Assembly: GCF_004011695.2 (NCBI RefSeq) | Contig: NC_082412.1 | Coordinates: forward strand, 434,001 to 498,000 | Direction of reading: 5' to 3' | DNA from: Ascochyta rabiei | Taxonomy: Eukaryota; Ascomycota; Dothideomycetes; Pleosporales; Didymellaceae | Length of the DNA stretch: 64,000 bases | Shown: positions 1 to 11,816 of the stretch, one piece after another | Position numbering within the stretch: the stretch's first letter is position 1 | Layout: the number at the start of each line of letters is the position of its first letter | Notes under the pieces: generated by a model | Database searches by the model: none | Told to the model about the DNA's origin: nothing | The model's input: only the letters and a program-made list of their open reading frames with translations | Program-made: the position numbers and the translations under genes

Positions 1-1
1 G

Positions 2-300
2 TGCTTTAAATATTAGAAAAAGCTATAGAGGACTTGCGTGTAGCTTATACGCATAAGGAGCAGTTATAATAATAAATAAATTTGTTAGACTTTTATGCTA
101 AGGAGGCTATTGCAGTAGAGGAGCGTGGTATAGAAGAGTAGGAACAGTTAGAGGCAGGGACTATTAAGTTAACTAATCCGCCTAATAAATTCTTGTTGCT
201 GCCTATTACCTAGAGCGCCTTTAAAGGCTATCCCTTAGAGTACTAGGAGAGCAACATAGCACTGCCTAATTAGTCTCTTTAAATTATTTTAATAACTGCT
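2..300 (+). pseudogene. Antisense accessory gene of D, C-terminal part
   Basis: This frame runs opposite to the D polyprotein and is cut by the window edge. It reads as a charged helical segment (LEKAIEDLRVAYTHKEQL, then QINLLDFYAKEAIAVEERG and IEE.EQLEAGT), with TAG/TAA where Gln is expected. The same segment occurs in the antisense frame of element C (LEKALEDLYIA.ARKEHL, QIDLLD, DAIAIEE), so it is a conserved protein and not a shadow of pol. A coiled coil is likely. The N-terminal Cys-rich part should lie left of the window. Function unknown. Confidence 0.6.
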
Positions 301-3300
301 GGCAGTTTGTAAGGTGTGCAGTTGGTTCCTATATATTTTCTAAGTTAGGGTATTCTAACTACTTTACTAAATATTTGTCCTAGCTACTTTCCTTTTAGTG
401 TTGTATTATTTTTTTAACTTCCTATTAGTCTTTACTATTAGCTTAGTAATAGAAGTTCTTCTAGATAGGCGTTCTAGAGTTGGCTAGTTCTAATAGCAAT
501 ATGTGGAACACTAGATAGATCTTTGCACCCTTTAGCAGATTAAGTCTATAGTTAACTAGGCTTATCTGCTTTAAAATAAAAAAGGGTCTAATTTTAATAT
601 GGTCTAGTTTTTTTATTAGTATTTGTGTGCAAAGGTTTTTTGTAAGAAGATAGACTTTATCCCCCTTCTTTAGCTAAGGTGCTGTTTTTCTTTTCTAGTT
701 AATATATAAGATTGCTTATTCTTAAGCCCTACTAATATTTTTTAATACTTTCTTGTGTACTTCTTTTAGTCTTACTACTAAGGATATTGCTAATTTAGTC
801 TAAATTAGCGTGTCTAGACTTCTAGTAAGGAGATTTAGGTGTATCCTGTAATTTAGGAAGAATAGTAATTTTCCTGTTGCTTCTAACAATTTGTTGTTAT
901 ATGCAATTTATGCTATTAGTAACAGCAAAACCTAGTTATCTTACTGCTGGTTGCTGTATATCTGTAGGTATGTTTCTATAGTCTAATTTATTCTTTTAGT
1001 CTATCTGTCCGTCTGCAGATAATAGGCTGTTAAGAGCTTCTTCTTAGTACTAATAGCTGCTAAGAGTGTAGTCTTATAATTTAATGTAAAGAGCTTATCT
1101 TAATTACTAATAATTAATTCTAGTATGCTATAATGCCTTAAAAGTTAATCTAGGAACACTTATATAAGCGACTCTGCAGTATAGCTATATTAAAACAGTA
1201 TTATTTTAGCGTACTTAGTAAATCTATTAACTATAATAAAAATTAAGTTATAGTTGTATCTAGTTATAGGGTCTCTTAAGATAGGTAGCTGTGTAATAAA
1301 GTCTATTGTAATGTTTATCTATAGCGCTGTTAGTGGCTCTATTACCTATATTTCTCTGTATTTTGCGTGTGTACTATGTTTATTTTGCTAACAGTTAATA
1401 CAGGTCTTAATGTATTTAGTAACCTTGTCCTTTATATTACTAAACTTAAAATGTTGCTTAAAAATTTCTATTATGTGTGTAATTCTAGGGTGTCTATGTA
1501 GCAGGTTATTATAGTAATTAGCTATAATTTTGTGCTAAAGTTCCTCTAGTACAACTAATATAATGTGCGGTTTGTTTTTAATTTGTATTATATTATTTAG
1601 TTGTTATAATAGTCTAAGTAACCTATTGTTGTTAGTTCCTAGTACTGCAAACTAGTTTATTATCTTTACTCTAGTAAGGTTGTGTTATCTACTAAGCGCG
1701 TTAGCTCTACTATTGTCTTTGCCTATCGTATACGCTATCTTAAATTTATATTATCTAAGTATCTTAGACTAACGTACTTGTTATTAATTTAAGACCTTAG
1801 TAGTAGTAAAGTATACTAGGTTCTTATAGTTAGTGTAGATAGTAAGTTTAAAGCAGCTTTCTGCGTATAGGTGCTAATGTTCTAGAGCTAATATAATTGT
1901 AAGTAATTCTTTGTTATGTATATTATAGCATTTGTTAGGTCCTTAAAACTTATGTAAGTAGTAAGTAATAGGGTGCTATAGTCTATCCTTTTCTTATATA
2001 ATACATGGCCTAATATAAGATCTAAGGCGTTAGTCTCTATACGTATTAGTTTGCTACTATAAAATATAATTAATATAGGAGGTATAATACAGGCTTGCTT
2101 AAGTGCCTTAAACACATTATTCTATTCTTGACTCTTCTTAAATAGTGTATCCTTCTGCGTAAGCTTTGTTAGCAGGATTGTAATCTTAGAGTAGTCCTTA
2201 ATAAAGTGTTAGTTAAAGTTAACAAATCCTAAGAATTCCTAGATCTGTTTAACTGTTTTTGGCGTTTGCTAAGTCTTAACTACTTCTACCTTTGTTAGAC
2301 TAATCTTAACTCTATTATATCCTATAATATACCCTAGGAATTTATTTTCCTTCTTATACTATTTACACTTCTTAGGTTTAAGTTATAGGTCTGCCTACCT
2401 TAGGAATTCTAGCACTTCTATAACGTGTTGTTTATACTCTTCTAGTGTCTTTAAGTATACTAGGATATTATCTAGGTACGCTACTATAGTTCTGTTAAGG
2501 TGTGCTCTTAGGATGTTATTAATTAACTTCTAGCATATTGCTAGTGCGTTTGTTAGACTAAATAGCATAACTAGGTACTTGTAGAGTATATATTGCGTCC
2601 TAAATGCTGTTTTCTACTCTTCTATCTCCTTTATATATATAAGGTTGTACGTGCCTTATAGGTCTAACGCTATAAAGTACTAAGCTCCTACTAGCTAGTC
2701 CTATAACTCTATAATATTTAGAAGCAGGTAGTAGTTTTTAATAGTAATTTTATTAAGCTTCCTAAAGTTAATGTAAGGTTGTAGCTTGCTATCCTTTTTA
2801 GGAACAAATATAATTAGGTACCCTGCAGGTAATTTTATTCTTCTAATAATTCCCTTCTTAAGGTTCTCCTTAATGTACTTATAAAGTACTTTAAGTTCCT
2901 TTTCTAATAACCAGTATAATAGCCTAAAAGTTAGTGTCTTTCCTTTCTAGAGCTTAATCTTATAATCCTAGGGTTTATGCTTAGGCAGGGCTTTTACTGT
3001 AAGCTCTTTTCTAAATATCTCTGCGTACTGTCTGTATACGTTAGGGATAGTAGAAGGTGTACTCTATTCCTCCTTAACTCTTACTTTGTAATTTAAAGGG
3101 CGTTTAGTATCTATAGAGTTAACTGCTCTATCTTAGCACGTCTTATATATTAAAGAGACATTATTAATCTCTTTCTTATCTACTAGCTGCTGCGTGTGCT
3201 GCGTAGGCGTAGATGCATTAGTGCTGCATTTGCATCCTTCTAATAAAAGTCTTTCTTGTGCCTAGTCTATCTTTAGGTTGTGCTTTTATAACTAGGGAAG

Positions 3301-3600
3301 TCCTAATATAATATTGTGTGTGGCCTTTACAAAGACGTCTTAGTTTATATCCTTATAGAGCCCCTGTATTTATAGGGGTGCTGCTATTACTTTATGCATA
3401 ATTAGTAGTTTATCTAGCATTAATTCTCTATTAGCTACTTAGAGTAAGTAAGGGTTCTTCTTATAATATAATCTAAGTCTAGCTTGCTATATTGCTGTTC
3501 TAGATATATAACTTACTTGTGCTCCTAAGTCTAAGAGTGCTGTTAAGGCTACCATATTTAGTTTAATAGGTAGCTTAATAAGGTAATTATTCCTAATGCT
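301..3600 (-). pseudogene. pol: D pol: protease, RT, RNase H, integrase (decayed)
   Basis: Minus-strand polyprotein. The protease active site is at about 3500-3560 and reads ALLDLGAQVSYIS, where the family has D-S/T-G; TCA to TTA explains the Leu. Reverse transcriptase lies at about 2250-2960, with its catalytic box read as YLDNILVY near 2440-2480 (second Asp now Asn). RNase H occupies about 1888-2115, a stop-free stretch beginning FKALKQACIIPPILI and containing IETNALDLILG, where the family has VETDASD. Integrase follows at about 900-1850. Dense TAG/TAA codons rule out function. Confidence 0.82.
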
Positions 3601-5515
3601 ATTAATAGATTAATCTCTAGGGCTTGTAGGCGCTGGCCTAAAAAAGTCCCCTCTTTACTAAACTCTTTAACTTCCTTTGTACTGCAATTCTTCTTACAAT
3701 CTATGTTAAGACAGTTCTGCTAGTAGGTGTTGTAGCAACTTCTATTAACTACTAGCTGTATTTTTATCGTAGCCTGTAGGTTATCTATTCTAGGAAAATA
3801 TACTTTCTAGTGTTTGTTAATAAGATAAAGTTTATATAGGTTATTGTGACACTAGTACTATTAACTGCGATAGAGGCTTTGTTGTGCTAGGAACTATCCT
3901 GTACTAAGCTTCTTGTTGTAGTAGATTATATATTTGTCCTTAGTGTATACTGTCTATGTAAGGTTTCTATATTTTAGGTTTTAGTAGTCTAGGATATACT
4001 ATAGTTGTAGGCTAATTATTAGTAGTGCTTCTTTCTGCTTCTGTATACGTTCTAGGCTAAGCTATATTTCTTACTTATACTAAAGCTAGTCTTTAGCTTC
4101 TTCTAGGTTATTAGTAAACTGTTTACTATTATTAGTTCCTTTTCTAAACTAGTAAACAAGCTATTAGAGTTCTAGTGTTATTTCTGCAATTTTAGGTGCT
4201 CCTACAGGACTAATAAGTTCTTAATATATTTAGCAATAGGTTTCTTTATTGTTACGCTTATAGCGTTGTTAAGCTATACGTTCTTGTTTACGTGTTAGTA
4301 GGGCACTAATTTAGTTAAGCTCTTGCCCTAAGGTGTCTAGTAGGTTGTCTATCTTTTACTGGTTGTTGTTAGAGTAGTATTCTGTTTCTTTGCCTGTCTA
4401 GGCGTCCTAGTAGGGTGTTGCTACACAAATTGGAGGTACAATACAGTTTTTATTGTCCTCTAGACTAGACTCTAGGTCTTCTAGTAGTTGTTCTATGTTA
4501 TTAGTAAGAATTTCCTATTTACTAGCATCTGTATTATTATAATTACAGGTAAGTATATTTAACTAGTAGTAAACCTTGTTTATCTAGCAGTCTCTAGTAA
4601 AGTGGCCTAGTTTGCTATAGTTGTAGCAGTCCCTGCTGCCTCTGTGTTAGTTACCCCTCTTAGGCTTCTCGTTCTATTGCTTTAGTAGTCCCTTGTTAAG
4701 GTTTAAGAGGTCTATTGCTTTAGGTCTGTAGTATCTACTCTAAGTGTTGCTGTAGGTGCAATAACTAGTATTTAGCTAATTACAACCTCCTTACTATGCT
4801 TAATTTAAGTTGTTGCGCTACTAGTTCCTTAGTAGCAGCTTATTAGCAGCAATAACAGTAGTACAGGCTCTAGGGATATATTAAAGTTCTTGCTGAAGTT
4901 TGTAGAGTTGTACGTTAATGTTAATAGTAGTATTAATAAGCTTATTAAGGGTTTCTGTGCTTACGCTGGTGTGTATAAGTTCTTCCTTAACCTTAGGCTT
5001 TAATCCTTATTAAAACATAGTAATTAGTGCAGTGTTATCCTAGTTAGTGTTAGTAGTAAGCTGCTAAAACTCTGCAGCGTAGTTAGCAGCTAACTTATCC
5101 TGTCTAATCTTCTAAATGTTACGTTAAGCAATGTGTAGTTTGTTAGAGACTCTAAAGATTAGCTTAATCTTTTCTTTAAATAGGTTAAAGTCTTTTATCT
5201 ATTTATCTATATTATCTAGGGCCTTGCTAGCTTAGTACTGCTGTATAAAGGGCTTAATCTAAGTAAACGCTTTGCTATACATGTAGCTAGCTATAAGGAC
5301 TACTTATTTAGCTTTAGGAACCTTCTTGCCTTAGAAGGTGAAGAAGAGGTCCTACTGCATTAGCTAGTTATTAAGCTTGCTACAATCTCTGTAGTAAAGG
5401 TTAGGCTTGTTAACGTTTATAGTGCTAGTGGTAATAGTTACATCTATGTTAATGTTACTAGACGTAGAGTTTCTAGAGTTAGCACAGGATCTAATAGTAC
5501 TTATCTTAGGGGTGT
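3601..5515 (-). pseudogene. gag: D gag with CCHC knuckle and Cys/His linker module
   Basis: Capsid-nucleocapsid region of D, next to its 5' LTR. The nucleocapsid knuckle lies near 4585-4632 and reads DCYNYSKLGHFTRDC: the second Cys is now Tyr (TGT to TAT), while the His and last Cys remain. Between knuckle and protease, at about 3600-3860, is a module also present in C: NNLYKLYLINKH, then YFPRIDNLQ, IQLVVNR and YQQNCLNIDC. The LTR-proximal start matches C (ttttaaacacccctaa just inside the LTR), probably the primer-binding region. The start codon is not clear. Confidence 0.75.
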
Positions 5516-5521
5516 TTAAAA

Positions 5522-5712
5522 TGTTAAAGTTGTATTTTAGTTAAAGACTGTAAGCACTAATTCTATTAGTTCTTAGGGATAAGTACTAGTAGATTAGTTA
5601 GGGTTATTATCTAAGTTAAGCTTGTAAAGATAGGGTGCACTAAATAGTATAGAGTAGACTGTCTAGTTTAAGCGTAGGTTAAGATTCTAAAGACAAACTT
5701 AATTAATAAGGT
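5522..5712 (-). repeat. D 5' LTR, R-U5-side piece
   Basis: Begins tgttaaagttgtat and aligns without gaps to the solo LTR starting at 60828 and to the LTRs of element C. It stops at aataaggt, where E is inserted. The LTR resumes after the aaggt duplicate at 27949, so the two pieces together make one LTR of about 530 bp. Confidence 0.92.
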
Positions 5713-5867
5713 TGTTAAGGACTGGCCTTAGGGTGGGATGCAATAAGGGTCGATATGGTATTGTATCTCTTAAGGAGGTAACACGTTGCGTGTCCTTCTA
5801 ATATGTCTGTAGGGCACATAACTATCCTGTCTTGCTTAAGGCTTAGACAAGGTCTAAGCCTATAACA
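5713..5867 (-). repeat. E 3' LTR (155 bp)
   Basis: Starts tgttaaggactgg and ends cctataaca in plus-strand reading. Pairs with 27789-27943 over the same length with transitions only. Insertion F begins 3 bp beyond its inner end. Confidence 0.93.
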
Positions 5868-5870
5868 TAC

Positions 5871-6125
5871 TGTAACAGAGCTTAGAGGACTATACTTAGG
5901 TAATTAATTGATTTAATTAGTGCCTATTTTTTCTGTGTGCGGTACATTGCTTAAATACAAAGGGAATATTAGAGATTACATAATCTCGCGTAAAGGAGCT
6001 TTGTGGGCTCATCTCGGAAGCTTAGTGGCTAATTTTGGAGTGGAAGAGCGGCTCAGTAGTGATCCACATGCTTGGCCTAAGAAGAGAGCAATTTGCTAGG
6101 TATCTACCTGCTTGTCTGCGCAACA
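5871..6125 (-). repeat. F 3' LTR (255 bp)
   Basis: Starts tgtaacagagcttag and ends tgcgcaaca in plus-strand reading; partner 11557-11811. The open frame inside it (6035-6241) has no counterpart kept open in the partner LTR and is not a gene. Confidence 0.93.
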
Positions 6126-6239
6126 CACCCCCTAGGCAATCTAACCCTAGATTGCCTGTTGTTAGAGCTGCTGCGTGGCTATCTAGAGACTTAAGTCTTA
6201 GTACATCTTTTAAGCCTGTGATTAGTAGGTCAGAGGCTT

Positions 6240-8870
6240 AGCAAATACCTTCTTTTTCTAGCTCTAAGCTAATTCTTTATAGTTTTCTGTTTTCTAGAGC
6301 AGCTGAACTGTTTTCTAGGCGCTTATTCAACCCTGTGTTTTCTAACAACAAGCTCTTAGATTGTTCCCTATCTGCTTGTTTGGAGATTCTCACCAGATAA
6401 GGGTGATGGCAAGGTCTGAAAAATTGTCTGTTTGCTTTGGAGCTGATGACGTTGTGCTGCCTGGGGAAAGTCGCTTTCACCCTTACTTTTACTAGGCGTT
6501 TGGCTATCCATATAAGCCGCTCGCTCTCTTCCACTATTAATTAGATTGTTTGTTGGTTGTCGCAGAAAATCTCCTACGGCACCCCTAAATCTAGCCGAAG
6601 TTTGTGCAAAAATCGCTTAAGAGCTGCTGCTTCCTTAGCTACGTGCTCTAACGCTAGCAATTCAGCTTCTATAGTTAAAGTCGTCACTATTAATTAACAT
6701 GCTGCTTTCTAGATAATTAGACCACTAAAGAGCTGCACAATATACCCCTAGGAGGAGCGTCTAGTCTCCTAATTGTTAGTAAATGACGCGTCCCTACAGA
6801 TAAGCAACTAGCTGCCTTAGTAAGCACTATAGCGTATTCCTAGATGCTTGGTTTAGTAGAGGTAAGCTATAACCTAAGCTGCTAACTTAAAGTAAGCAGC
6901 TTCTAGGTTAGTTAGATAATAGGATAGCTAGGAGGCCGCATATACCACATCTAGCTAGATTATAATTACTATATAGAGTATAGAACCTACACACTCTTAA
7001 AAAGCTTTAACCTCTTTTTTTAAAGCTTACCTGTTATGCTTAAGCAGCTCTTCTGTTAGAAACAGGATTGTAGGGAAGGACCCCTTCTCTACTACTCTAA
7101 ATTTAGTAGCAAGCTTGTTAATATAGGCGTTGTGCGCAAGTATAATAGTTTTTACAGCTTAGTCGCAGATAATACGTACTCTTAGAAACTACTTAGCAGC
7201 TCTATAGTCTTCTATCTAATATTTAGCTATTAAAGAGCTTATAAGTTTCTCTACAGCTACTTAATTGTCCCTGTAGAAGGCTAGTAGAATATTATCTATA
7301 TAGAACAGTAGCACTATCTAGCGTTTAGCGTTATAAAACAGGCAAGGTTCTTCTTTTAACGCAATAAGGCTAAGCTATTAGAGGGTGGCTAAGAGCTTCT
7401 TGTACTATAGAACAGGCAAATTGCGTAATCTATATAGAGCCTGTAGAAGTAGAACCACCTTCTCTAGTTTTATAAAGCTATCTAGCAGCTTGCAGAGCAC
7501 CTAGGGTTAATGCTCGCAGCTTGCGTTAAGAAAGGCGCCTGCAACGTTATACTAGTGGAGCTCTAGGTTAAATTAGGCAGCTATCGCTACTATAGTGTAA
7601 AAAGACCTAGAGGTGAGTGTTGTAGCGTAGGTTAAGATAATTAAATCCTTAGCCTGTAGATCTCTGCGTACACAGATCCTTACCTTACATTTAAGAAAGT
7701 AACTATCTTAATCTAGCTTATATATAAAGACCTATTTAAGCAGCAGAGGCCTAGCTAAGGCGCTTGCTTAGTCTATTTCTTTCTAGGTTCTCTTTTCTAT
7801 AAGTGTGGCTATCTCTTTCTTACAAGCCTGGCAAAATAGAGCTCCTAGTAGGTAGTAGGCAAGATCCTTCTATTTCTTTAGTAAAGGTAGGAGCTTGTTA
7901 CAGTGCGTGCGCTGCTCTAAAGGGATTTTTTCCTTCTTTAAGACAGACGCTGTAAGCACTGCGTAGATAGTAACAAGCTCTCTTCTACTTATGCCATATT
8001 TGTTTGCATGTTTAAACAGTAGGTAGATAAGCTAGGAGTACCTGTGCTTTCTTATAGAGCTTATTACTAAGTACTGTCCTACTCTATCCTTATAATTATT
8101 AGCAGGTTTATTGCGCTTGCAGTCATCTATCCAGCAGCTCTGCCTTGTAGCTGGACCTTAGACTCTCTGTTAATACAAGCGTCTTGTTACTGCCTTATCT
8201 GCTTCTATTGTCCTTTAAGAAGGTATTAGAACAATTAGTAATGCAGGTCTTAGTAGATCTTCTTCCTTAAGATCCTTGTTATCTACTAGCGTGCTCCCTT
8301 TCTAATTAGGTAAGTGCACTTCCTATAAGCCGTTTGTTAGATTCTCCTCTTTAGGAGCTTCCCTACCTAAGGCCAGTAGCTCTAGCTTAGGCGTTAGGTT
8401 AGGGGATAGGAGGCCTGTTTCTTAGTGTTGTTCTGCACGGATCTCTAGCAGCTTGCTAGCTAAGCTTGCCGCGCGTACAGTCTCTGTCTTAGGAGCTCCT
8501 TTGTTACTAGACTAGCTATCTAGCAATTAAGATTGCTCCTAAGTGTTACCCCTAAGCTAATGCTTAGAGGACTTGCTGAGCGTCAGGTCTCTGTTAGGGA
8601 GCTTGATTGCTTCTCCTGCGTTTGTAATCTCGCCAGGTTTATAGAGGATTTCTACTACTACCTCTACTTCTTTAGCACTTATAGTAGTAGATTTATCTAC
8701 TCTATTATAAAAGAGCTCCTTATTAAAGGTTATGTTATGTGTTGTTATAACCTGGTTAATTATAGGGACCTATATCTAATAGATATTAGATGCTTAGTAC
8801 CCTATAAGGTAGCTAATATGCCCCCTTAGAGTGACTTTAAAGCCCCTCTAATTACGCCTAGCTGCTTGTT
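6240..8870 (-). pseudogene. pol: F Copia reverse transcriptase and RNase H
   Basis: Minus-strand Copia RT/RNase H. The RT catalytic box reads LYIDNILLAF near 7275-7300, where Copia has Y-V/I-D-D; the second Asp is Asn. RNase H lies near 6560-6690 and shows TIEAELLALEHVAKEAAALK followed by IFCDNQQTI, the typical fungal Copia signature (TEAEL.AL..AAKEA, then CDN). Downstream, 6277-6534 is an unusually stop-free stretch of 85 codons that keeps many CA/TG dinucleotides. Many internal stops make it non-functional. Confidence 0.82.
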
Positions 8871-10100
8871 CCTTGTTTAAGGGGTAGGCTTAGCAGCTGT
8901 AGGCGTAAATCCTGCTCTAATTAGGTCTTAGATCTGCTGTTGCTACCCTTACCTGCTCTAGCTTATACTATTAGAAATACTAAGTAAACTAGAGATTAAG
9001 CTTCTTATTTGGGCTCTGTAGCTTGTGTGCGTGTAATAGGCTTATGTTATAGAGCTATGCCGCTACTACAACAATCTCTGGCCAGAGCTTCTAGGGTAGG
9101 TTTGCTCTGCTCCTTATCTTAATAGATTTTGTAATTATCTCTTAACTAGCTCTTTCTGCTTCTCTATTTAGCTTGTGTGTGTATAGAGGAGAGGGATCTA
9201 TATCTATTTCCTAATTAAGCGCCCACCGCTTATATACTAAGCTCCCTTTCTATAGAAGTGTTACTATGTTATTATATTAGCTAATTTTATAGATTTAGAG
9301 CTTATACTAGGTATATACCTAGCTTATAAAGTTTATAAGGACCTATAAGATCTCTAGTTATATTTTACCTTATAAAGTAAATATAAAGAGCTTCCTACTA
9401 TAGTACTCCTTAATTACAAGCGTCTATAATTTGCCTCCCCTACCTAACAGCATATTAAACAGGTCCCAGCTAACTCTCTAAAACAGTTGTGCTAGTCTCT
9501 CTCTCTTTCTCTGTAAGATTACTTACTTAGCGTAGGTTATTAAGCAAATCTTATAATCTTTTTAGAGCGTCCTGTTAATACGTACGCTGCGCGCTCTTTC
9601 TACTAGTACTTAGAGAGCTTCTAGGCCTAGATGACTGGCTTAGGCGTGCTACAGCTGCTTAGGCGAGCTGCGTGGATAGGATTTATAAGAGCGTTTTGTT
9701 GTTACTACGTTAAGGATTAGAGGATAGAGAGAAAGTGGCTTGTATTTAAAGAAAGTAAGGTTGTAGGCGCGCTGGAGAGTAGCATATACAACGCTCCTAT
9801 TAAGATCTCTAATATATCCCACCTAAAGAGAGCTATCTAGTCCTAAGTACCAAACTCCTTTCTCCTAGAGGCAAGCTTCTAAGATTATGTTAACATAGAA
9901 ACCCTCTACCACTACAACATCTTAAAGGAGCAGGTCCTTAGTATTTAGGCTGCGCTTTCTGTGTAGAGCGTTCTTAAACAAGCAAGCTCCTTGTCTAGAG
10001 ATAGGGAGCGCCTAGGTACCTGCTTCTACTGTGTTAGTGGGCCTAACAGGGCAAAAAGATCTAGGTACTAGCTAATTGGTGCTGTTAACTAGGTGCGTAG
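8871..10100 (-). pseudogene. F Copia integrase region
   Basis: Minus-strand region containing LWPEIVV, then LYNISLLHAHKL near 8990-9090. This matches the end of the Copia integrase core and linker (family form LW.EIV.AAAYLYNRTP). Upstream (9200-10100) would hold the catalytic core, but stops and frameshifts make residue assignment unreliable. Confidence 0.6.
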
Positions 10101-11556
10101 CAGCTCTATTGTCTAAAATAGTACTATCTGTTAATAGATAAGTGTTAAAATCCATAAGGTTGTATACCCCAGATCCCACGTTCTCTACTAGATTTGTTAT
10201 TAATTTTAGATTAATTAGAGCTGCTTAGACGTTGCTAGGAAACTCTACTTTCTTAGTTTAGCTAGTAGCAGCTAAAGTAATAGCTAATAGAGCGTTTGCA
10301 GTCTATCTAAGCCGCTCTATTGCCTTTTAGGTTTCCTTGTGCTCTTAGTATCTAAGCCTCTAGCAAGTCTCTTACTTGTTCTTTTTGCTTATCTAAACAG
10401 GTAGTAAGAAGCTCCCTCTAACAGTAGTTTTAAGGAAACAGTAATTAGTAGGCTTCTATTTATAGGTCTTGCCTTTTTGTTTACAAGGGCAGACGTATCC
10501 TAAGGAGCTGCTAGCGTTGTTTCTAGAGCTTCTGCCTGCGTTATTCTGGCTAGATAGAGCGTCTAAGCGGGTACTAAAGGTTATAAAAACGCCTAGGTTA
10601 TCTTTACCTAATCTTATAGTATGCTTATGTATTAACCTACTAAAGACCCTAAAAACCTGGTCTAGATTAAGCGTTTTAAGCCCTAGGATACTGTCCTAGA
10701 TAATCCTTTAGCTTATTGTACAGGCCTACTCTAGGGCAATCTAGTAGCTTAAGGCATCTAAGAAATCTTGTACAGCAAGCTCTCTAGTAACCTTAGAAAG
10801 CTTATATAACTTAGCTTGCATATATAGGTATAACTATTTCTAATACTAATCCTATAGAGCAGCTTAGCCTTACCTAGCAGCTCCTAGGTGCTGCCTGTAC
10901 TCTGCTCTAACCTGGTTTTTAGTACTTATATCTATTAGAGCGAGCTTCTCCTTTAGGGCTTATATAAGTAATTATAGCGTTGTAGTGTTTTAGGTAACAA
11001 GCTTTACTATTACTAGTAATAGGATTGCTAGGCTTACTGTAGTATTAACCTAGTTCCAGAGCTTCTAAAGGCGCTCGGCCTTAGCTGCCCACTTGCTCGC
11101 TCTTATTTTGTACCTAAGGAGCTCTTAGTTGTAAGTCTTAAGGATTGTTAGGCCTACAGGAGGCTTGTTGGGTTAGACGCTCTAGGCTTAGGTTAATTAA
11201 GCCAGCGGTTAGGTGGGGGCGGAGCCTATAACAGGTAGCCTAGGGGCTCTATTATGCATCCCTAGGGCGTCTTTAGCGTTTAGATCTACTAAATCCTATA
11301 CATTACAAAGCTTAGTGTGCCACATAAGTTAAATAAACCAATTAGGCTAATTAGACCTTGATTTAAGTTAATAGGGTCCTGTTGGGATACCTGAGAGAGC
11401 TTAAGCATTATAGTTAACTAGCTTGCCTATAGTAGCGCTTGTAGAGTTAGGATAAAAAGATAATTAGGCAAAATTAGAGCGGTTAAGCAATGTCTAACAA
11501 GCTTGTTGCTGAGTGCGCAGGGAGATCTACTGTGCTTAGGAAGCTAGACTTATAAC
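10101..11556 (-). pseudogene. F gag/leader region
   Basis: By position this is the gag and 5' leader of F, next to the 5' LTR on the minus strand. I recognise no capsid motif and no intact zinc knuckle. The minus strand just inside the LTR starts gttataagtctagc, the expected primer-binding position. The 76-codon plus-strand frame at 10469-10699 is not supported as a gene. Confidence 0.4.
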
Positions 11557-11811
11557 TGTAACAGAGCTTAGAGGACTATACTTAGGTAATTAATTAATTT
11601 AATTAGTGCCTATTTTTTCTATATGTGGTATATTGCTTAAATACAAAGGGAATATTAGAGATTACATGATCTTGCGTAAAGGAGCTTTGTAGGCTCATCT
11701 CAGAAGCTTGGTGGCTAATTTCGGAGTGGAAGAGCGGCTTAGTAGTAATCCACATGCTCGGCCTGAGAAGAGAGCGATTTGCTGGGTATCCACCTGCTCG
11801 TCTGCGCGACA
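11557..11811 (-). repeat. F 5' LTR (255 bp)
   Basis: Partner of 5871-6125, followed by the target duplicate catac. It keeps more CpG and CA (e.g. ctgctcgtctgcgcgaca) than its partner, so the two copies were mutated unequally. Confidence 0.93.
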
Positions 11812-11816
11812 CATAC

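Larger units (their letters stand above)
5871..11811 (-). mobile_element. Copia retrotransposon F
   Basis: 5.94-kb Ty1/Copia element with 255-bp LTRs (5871-6125 and 11557-11811) flanked by an exact 5-bp duplication catac (5866-5870 and 11812-11816). Read on the minus strand the order is gag, integrase, RT, RNase H, as in Copia. A purine tract (ctagggggtg on the minus strand) abuts the 3' LTR at 6126-6135. It is inserted at the junction of E's 3' LTR and polypurine tract. LTR differences are transitions. Confidence 0.92.

Noticed and set aside
6035..6241. 68-codon plus-strand open frame
   Set aside because: Lies mostly inside the F LTR; the partner LTR does not keep it open and no family is recognised.
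8533..8829. 98-codon plus-strand open frame
   Set aside because: Antisense to the F pol region; composition follows the RIP-altered sequence and no motif is seen.
10469..10699. 76-codon plus-strand open frame, Leu-rich
   Set aside because: Shadow in the F gag/leader region; no start signal, motif or counterpart elsewhere.
11603..11812. 69-codon minus-strand open frame
   Set aside because: Entirely inside the F 5' LTR.
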